Shown here in pieces: positions 59,042 through 64,000 of a DNA stretch of 64,000 nt. Position 1 is the first letter of the stretch. Every line of letters starts with the position of its first letter. The notes beneath the pieces are model-generated. The model searched no databases, was not told where the DNA came from, and saw only the letters and a list, made by a program, of their open reading frames with translations. Source of the stretch: Cucumis sativus (Eukaryota; Streptophyta; Magnoliopsida; Cucurbitales; Cucurbitaceae); the NCBI RefSeq assembly GCF_000004075.3, contig NC_026657.2, positions 25,886,408 to 25,950,407 of the forward strand, read 5' to 3'. The position numbers were made by a program, and so were the translations under genes.

Positions 59042-60419
59042 TGTTGGATTTTATGTTCTAAAACTCGTAGTTTGTAACCATATTCTGTTTTTCAAATATA
59101 GTGGTTATATTAAAGAGTTGTAAGTGAAAATTTTATATTCTTGAATCCAATAAACTAAGGTCTCAAGGTTATCTTGTGTAAACTTGAACTTTATGTATAG
59201 ATATAACCATGGGTTAAGTTCGAGTATATAGTCTAAACAGTTTGTAGTACGAATACGACTGGACACCTTATTCTGGTAACACTTTGGATACAGTTCGCTT
59301 TGTAATTTGTACAAATGATGTAATTATGAATTTGTTCATGAAGACGCGGGGCATCATATTTAAAGAGTTTACATAAGACTAAACCATGAAATAGTCATTT
59401 TACTGTCTAAAAGTGACTATATCTTTCTATTGATTACCTAGATAACTTGATCTGAATCCTAAGCTAACTATGAACTCTTATTCACACGTGATTATCTTTA
59501 AATCTTCATAGGCGAGGGCAGCTCATTAGCACTGGATCTATAACCTTCCCAACTTAGGGGTGAGATTGAGTGGACAGTCAGAGACATATGGTGCAAGATG
59601 GAATTCACTCATGCCCTTTATAGGTTCAGTAGATAGGTTGTTCTCTTAAGTACTAAATCCAAGTCTTGAACAAGGGCCCCACCCTCTTGTTGGTTTAAGA
59701 GGGATATAATTTATAGGTTTAACCAAAAACCAATTGTTCATTAGAGGATCAATGAGACTTAAGGAACAAGATGTGATCTTTAGAGTAAAACAATATTTTG
59801 ACTTAGTAGCCAAGATAACGAATAACTGGTGAATGATTAACTTACCAATCATGGTTATATCAGATGGACATAATTATATCTATGGTGAGAGGGAGTGCAA
59901 CTACGAGACTTTAATGGAATGATCCGTCAGTTAACGAATGTTGATAGACTCAATTTAAAGAGTCTAGCCAACTAATTTTAGATCGTTTGAATTCATGATC
60001 TATAGGTCCATTAGGTTCCTCTACTAGCTTATATGGAATAATTAGAACAATATATATGATTAATTCGAATTGGTTGATATAGCTATCAGTTATTTGGATA
60101 AGATACAGAGCTTTCTATTAAAGTATGATTTGTATATCAAGAATATGAAAACAAATTCATATTTGAAAGCTCATAAATGATGAAAATTGTCAAAGTTATA
60201 AAAAGTCAAATTGATGACTTTTGATTTGCTTAATATTCAAATGTGATTTGAATTTTGGAAAAAAAGAACATGAATTCATGTTCAAAAGGTCAAAATTAGC
60301 AAGAAGGAAAAAAAATTCAAAATGTTGACTTTTTGGTTTGAAAAGTCAAAGTTTAACTTTAACTAAATTAACAAAAGACCATTTTACCCTTTAACTAAAA
60401 TTAGTGAAAAAAACCAACA
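59042..60419 (+). repeat. LTR-like repeat, copy 2 (possible solo LTR)
   Basis: It starts TGTTGGATTTTATG and ends AAACCAACA, so the ends TGTTGG/CCAACA are a perfect 6-bp inverted repeat, as in LTRs. It is homologous to 30594-31660 in the same orientation. The flanks are CTTTT and TTTTG; only TTTT is shared, so a target duplication is not proven. It has no coding capacity. The 1378-bp length is in the LTR range. Confidence 0.65.
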
Positions 60420-61034
60420 TTTTGTTGGATAATCCCACTAACACTAGTGAGTTTAAGTGGACGCTTGAGATAATCACACCTAACCCACTAAGAGATAGTG
60501 CTTAATGAGGTGTTACATAATGTGATAAATTACAAAACATCGTACTATGCAACAAACGGCACAATGTCACATAATGCAATGTTCCTTATTCGTCACATGA
60601 ATATGCGACGTTTATCAATTCGTTGCACGGTGAAAAATTTACGATAAATCGTTGCAGAAAACTATCACCGACCCCTTGGGAGACAAGTGCATATGATAGA
60701 ATATTTTTTATGCTAAAAATTGTTTGCTACGAAAAAGTAGAATTTGCAAGGAATATTTTGTGTTACCAAAGCTCATATTTATTGCGGTGTTTATAGAATA
60801 AATTTATTGAGTCCATAATGAAAATAAGTTTTTAAGATTGTGTTTAAAAAGGTCTCGAACAAGCAAAACTATAAAATTTAAACAAAAGTTAGACTAAATG
60901 GGTGTGGTGGCAAGCTAATTTGGAAACAAAATATAGGTGTGCTTAAGTAAATTTTAGATTTTGGTACATTTTCATCCTCCTATTTTCAAAAATGAAAATA
61001 ATTAGTACAAGGATAAAAAAAAGAAAAGAACATT
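60420..61034. other. Intergenic DNA downstream of UGT B
   Basis: The left part continues with ATAATCCCACTAACACTAGTG and then AT-rich text. 60520-60690 is a patch with TGCAACAAACGGCACAATG-type words. The last 100-200 bp should be the 3' UTR of UGT B. Confidence 0.35.
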
Positions 61035-63659
61035 TCATCTAACCATTTTAGCAAGAAATTCATCGACAACTCCGTTGAAGCTTCCGCCAGACTCAAATGT
61101 GTTTTGGGTCATCGTCTTCCATATGGTGGCATTTTGTCTAATCTCACTGCCTCTTTCTCCAACCATCACTTCCTCGATGCACTGCAATAGAACTTCTCGT
61201 TTCACAACTCCGTCGCTGTTAGCAAGAGCTTTGAGACCTACTTTCCAGACATCGGTGATGAACTTAGCGTTTGTTGTTTGGTCAGTCCATCCAGGCACTG
61301 TGACCATCGGAACTCCCAAACTAACTCCCTCCAATGTGGAGTTCCAACCACAGTGTGTCACGAAACATCCAATTGCTTCGTGCGTTAGAACCTCCAATTG
61401 TTGACACCACGAAACCACTAGTCCTTTTTCCTCCGTTTCTACCATAAAATTCTTTGGAAGTTTCACCACCTCTGATGGTCTCACCTGCAATTTGAAACCC
61501 CGCCTTCAAAAGTCTCAAATCAAAAGAATTCAATGGTTCGTATAGTATTTGATTGACATAATACATGAATTCAAAAAGATTCCAAAAGTCTATATAATTA
61601 ATGGTTTTTTTTTTTAAATTTTGTTTTAGTTATATTTAACACATGTGTTGTATGCAGAATACTCATAATATATAGATTTGAAGTTCCAGAGCTCACTATT
61701 ATTCAATATCATTGATATTATTCTTTCTCTTAGAGTCCAAATTTCAAATCTAAAAAGTATCATATGGGTTAATTTAGAGAATTAGTTTTGTTTTAAACTA
61801 TTACACTTCACATGGCTGAAGACTGTCAAACTAGTCAAAATATTTGTGACTACATAAATGGAAGTTGTGTTCTATATACCATTTTCTTCCAAATCTCAAA
61901 CTAATCTATTTTTTAAAAATAGTTTTGTACACCCAATTTGTATATTTTCTTTTCTAACTACCTTCATTTTGTCGTTACTTTCCAAAAAAAAACATTATTC
62001 CTAAAGTCTTAGTAAACGTTATAAAATAGAAACAAAAAGTTTACTACTAAAATTAATTGTAGCTATAAATAATCGTTTGAAATATCAATCATTACAATTC
62101 AATTATAACTTGTTTGTGTTAAAAGTGCATAGTTGTTTTGTCTAATTTCATATGTCTTTGTTTGAACTATACACAGTTGAATTCATATGTGAGAGATTTT
62201 GTGTAATTTTAAAATTTTAAATAATCTGCTTTCATACCATTTTTTTAAAAAAATATTATAACCAATAATCATTCCTAGAATAAATGTGGACATTTTTTTC
62301 TTTTATTTTTTTAGAATAACAATTAAAAGAAGACATTCTTTGGAGTAGTATAGATAAATAAAATGTAAATAAAAATAAAAAGTATTCCTAATTGTTGTTC
62401 ATGAATTTGATCACGATCTAAAATTTGATAAATAAAAGATATATCATACTAACTCAACTCATTTTAAGATTGAGTTATCAATTGAAATGGAAACAAAATA
62501 TGATAATTGTATTAAATTATATTTTGTGATGTGAATAAAAAATTAAAAAATGTGGGGTTAAGTATGTGTTGGAATACCAAATTCTATTTTAATAAAGAAA
62601 TAATATTACTTTTAGAAAAAAGGGGGAAATAGAATAATAATTTTGAGATTACCACCCATAGAAATTGCCGATCAATGCTCTTTAAACATCCGGCCATCTC
62701 CTCCATTTGCTCCGCCGCTACCTTCCCTATACTCCCAAACGACACATAAACCACCGACCCTTTCCGGCGGCCCTCAAGCCACTTCCGACTAACATCGCCA
62801 TCCAGATCTAAGATACTCATCCCGTACTCTCTGTCCCCTTCAATCCTCCCGTCCAAGTATCCTGAAGGAATGCTCGGTCCGATCGCTCTAATCGACGGCC
62901 ATATTTTCTTCAAATACTCCAAAACCTACAAATCAATCATCATTTCAACCAAATTACTCCAATATTCGAACTCGATTTCGCCCATTTCAGTAACCAACTT
63001 CTTCTTACCTCTCGCTCCAACTCCTCAAACGTATTGCACAGAATCCAATCGGCTTTATCAACATTCGCATACTGATTCACAAGCAGATCGTAATATGCAG
63101 GATATGTTCCTAGTTGATAAATAAACGACGGAAATTCCGCCGGTTTCATTAACGGCAACCCAGGAATCTCTATTTCTCTATTCGGAAGTGGTAAATCGAT
63201 TAATCCTTTATGAACGTGGTAATAAATGTTAGCGACAGCGCACGATTGGGTGAAGAACACCGCCGTAGCAATCTGGAGCTCGTTTGCAACATCCAGAACC
63301 CAAGGGAGGAAGCTGTCGTAGATGAGACAATCGGCAGGGGAAGCAGAGGAGGAAAGGTGGCGGAGAAGCTCCCGCAGCGACTGAGAACCGAATCGGCGGA
63401 AGGAATCGAGGTAGGTTTGGGCGGACTCGGCAGAGGCGAAACCGCCGTGGTCGTAACCATCGGAGATGGTGAGGATGGGGAAAGGAGGAAGGGAGTGAGA
63501 AACGCGAGCGATGAAATTGGTTAAGATGAGGGTGATTTTGAGACCTCGTTTGTATAGGTGCTTTGAGAATTGAAGCATTGGATTGATGTGGCCCTGCGAT
63601 GGGTAGGTGACGATGAGGATATGAGGTGTAGGGTGGTCTCTGTCAGTGGCGTCCCCCAT
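61035..63659 (-). CDS. UGT74-type UDP-glycosyltransferase (UGT B), three exons
   Basis: Exons (minus): 63659-63009, 62925-62653 and 61484-61035, giving 1374 nt and 457 residues. Introns of 83 and 1168 bp are GT-AG, phase 0, and fall at the same protein positions as in UGT A (after ELERE and after FLWV). The start is the ATG at 63659 (MGDATDRDHP), the first Met before the conserved strand; an open frame upstream contains the UTR (GA)n tract. His24 in YPSQGHINP is the catalytic base, and the partner Asp is in the YDSFLPWVLDVANELQ block. The PSPG box (about 334-377) runs from WCQQLEVLTH through THCGWNS to PGWTDQ, ending in Gln (UDP-glucose preference). The Gly in PGWTDQ replaces the usual Gln/Glu. 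The enzyme is predicted to glucosylate a small acid-type acceptor; the substrate is unknown. Confidence 0.93.
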
Positions 63660-63676
63660 TGGAATGGAAACACTTA

Positions 63677-63701
63677 TCTCTCTCTCTCTCTCTCTCTCTC
63701 T
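63677..63701 (-). repeat. (GA)12 microsatellite in the UGT B 5' leader
   Basis: (TC)n on the plus strand lies 18-42 bp upstream of the UGT B ATG. It is probably transcribed as a (GA)n leader. The position makes it a likely polymorphic marker and a possible GAGA-type site. Confidence 0.9.
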
Positions 63702-63735
63702 GAGTGAAGGGAGAAAATGGAGAGCAGCTAAAGAC

Positions 63736-63744
63736 TTAATATAG
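63736..63744 (-). promoter_or_regulatory. Possible TATA element of UGT B
   Basis: CTATATTAA on the minus strand lies about 80 bp before the ATG, just upstream of the (GA)n tract. The distance suits a short leader. Confidence 0.4.
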
Positions 63745-64000
63745 CTATGGATTATATTTGTTGGTTTTTGTTGTTGACAATTAGGATGGAGCAATCTAAA
63801 CTCTAACTTCAACTTCATATTTTATATTAGGATGGAGCAATCTTTTCATTTTTGTTTTTGTTGAGAATCATCATTTTATTCACCATAATAGTTAGACTTA
63901 TGTTTGTTTGGTCCTACATCCATATTCATCTCAAATGTATTCATCCACTATTTAATATAAATTTATTAAAGAATATGGAAAGGAATGACAAACCTGCAAT
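63745..64000. other. Upstream region of UGT B to the window edge
   Basis: AT-rich promoter-side sequence. A 14-bp direct repeat (TTAGGATGGAGCAATC at 63781 and 63828) is visible. No gene was seen. Confidence 0.4.

Overview
The window looks like nuclear DNA of a flowering plant. Genes have short coding exons, GT-AG introns and AT-rich intergenic space, and the proteins belong to plant-specific families (GEM-like GRAM, DUF506, RALF-like, GH17 with an X8 domain, PPR, UGT74). Several repeat textures are ones I associate with Cucurbitaceae, so a cucurbit is my best guess; that part is inference.

Layout. 1-5.3 kb: an orphan GRAM exon, then a four-exon GEM-like gene (minus strand, 2664-5251). 6.3-8.25 kb: decayed 3' part of a CACTA transposon with intron-bearing transposase remnants. 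8.25-10.4 kb: repeat-like DNA ending in a Copia reverse transcriptase scrap. 11.4-13.05 kb: a DUF506 gene (minus). 17.2-17.7 kb: Helitron helicase remnant. 18.3 kb: small RALF-like peptide gene (plus). 19.8-21.45 kb: GH17/X8 beta-1,3-glucanase gene (minus, three exons). 22.9-25.0 kb: deleted Copia retrotransposon with a nested hAT-like insertion. 27.7-30.5 kb: intact-ended non-autonomous CACTA element. 30.6-40.6 kb: LTR-like DNA, a 21-bp minisatellite, paired hairpins, a 2-kb array of a 37-bp minisatellite and a duplicated segment. 40.9-42.1 kb: single-exon mitochondrial-type PPR gene (plus). 43-48.6 kb: AT-rich repeats. 48.6-53.0 and 61.0-63.7 kb: two UGT74-type glycosyltransferase genes (minus) with the same three-exon structure, separated by repeats, a Copia gag pseudogene and a 1.4-kb LTR-like unit.

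The genes form no operon-like system. The only clear functional grouping is the UGT74 pair, a tandem duplication later spread apart by repeats. Seven genes look intact (GEM-like, DUF506, RALF-like, GH17, PPR, two UGTs). I reconstructed splice sites by hand from GT/AG and frame continuity; every multi-exon model closes in frame. I saw no tRNA, rRNA or CRISPR array. I found no evidence of a new multi-gene system. The most distinctive structures are the CACTA element with its arrays of short inverted pairs and the 37-bp minisatellite.
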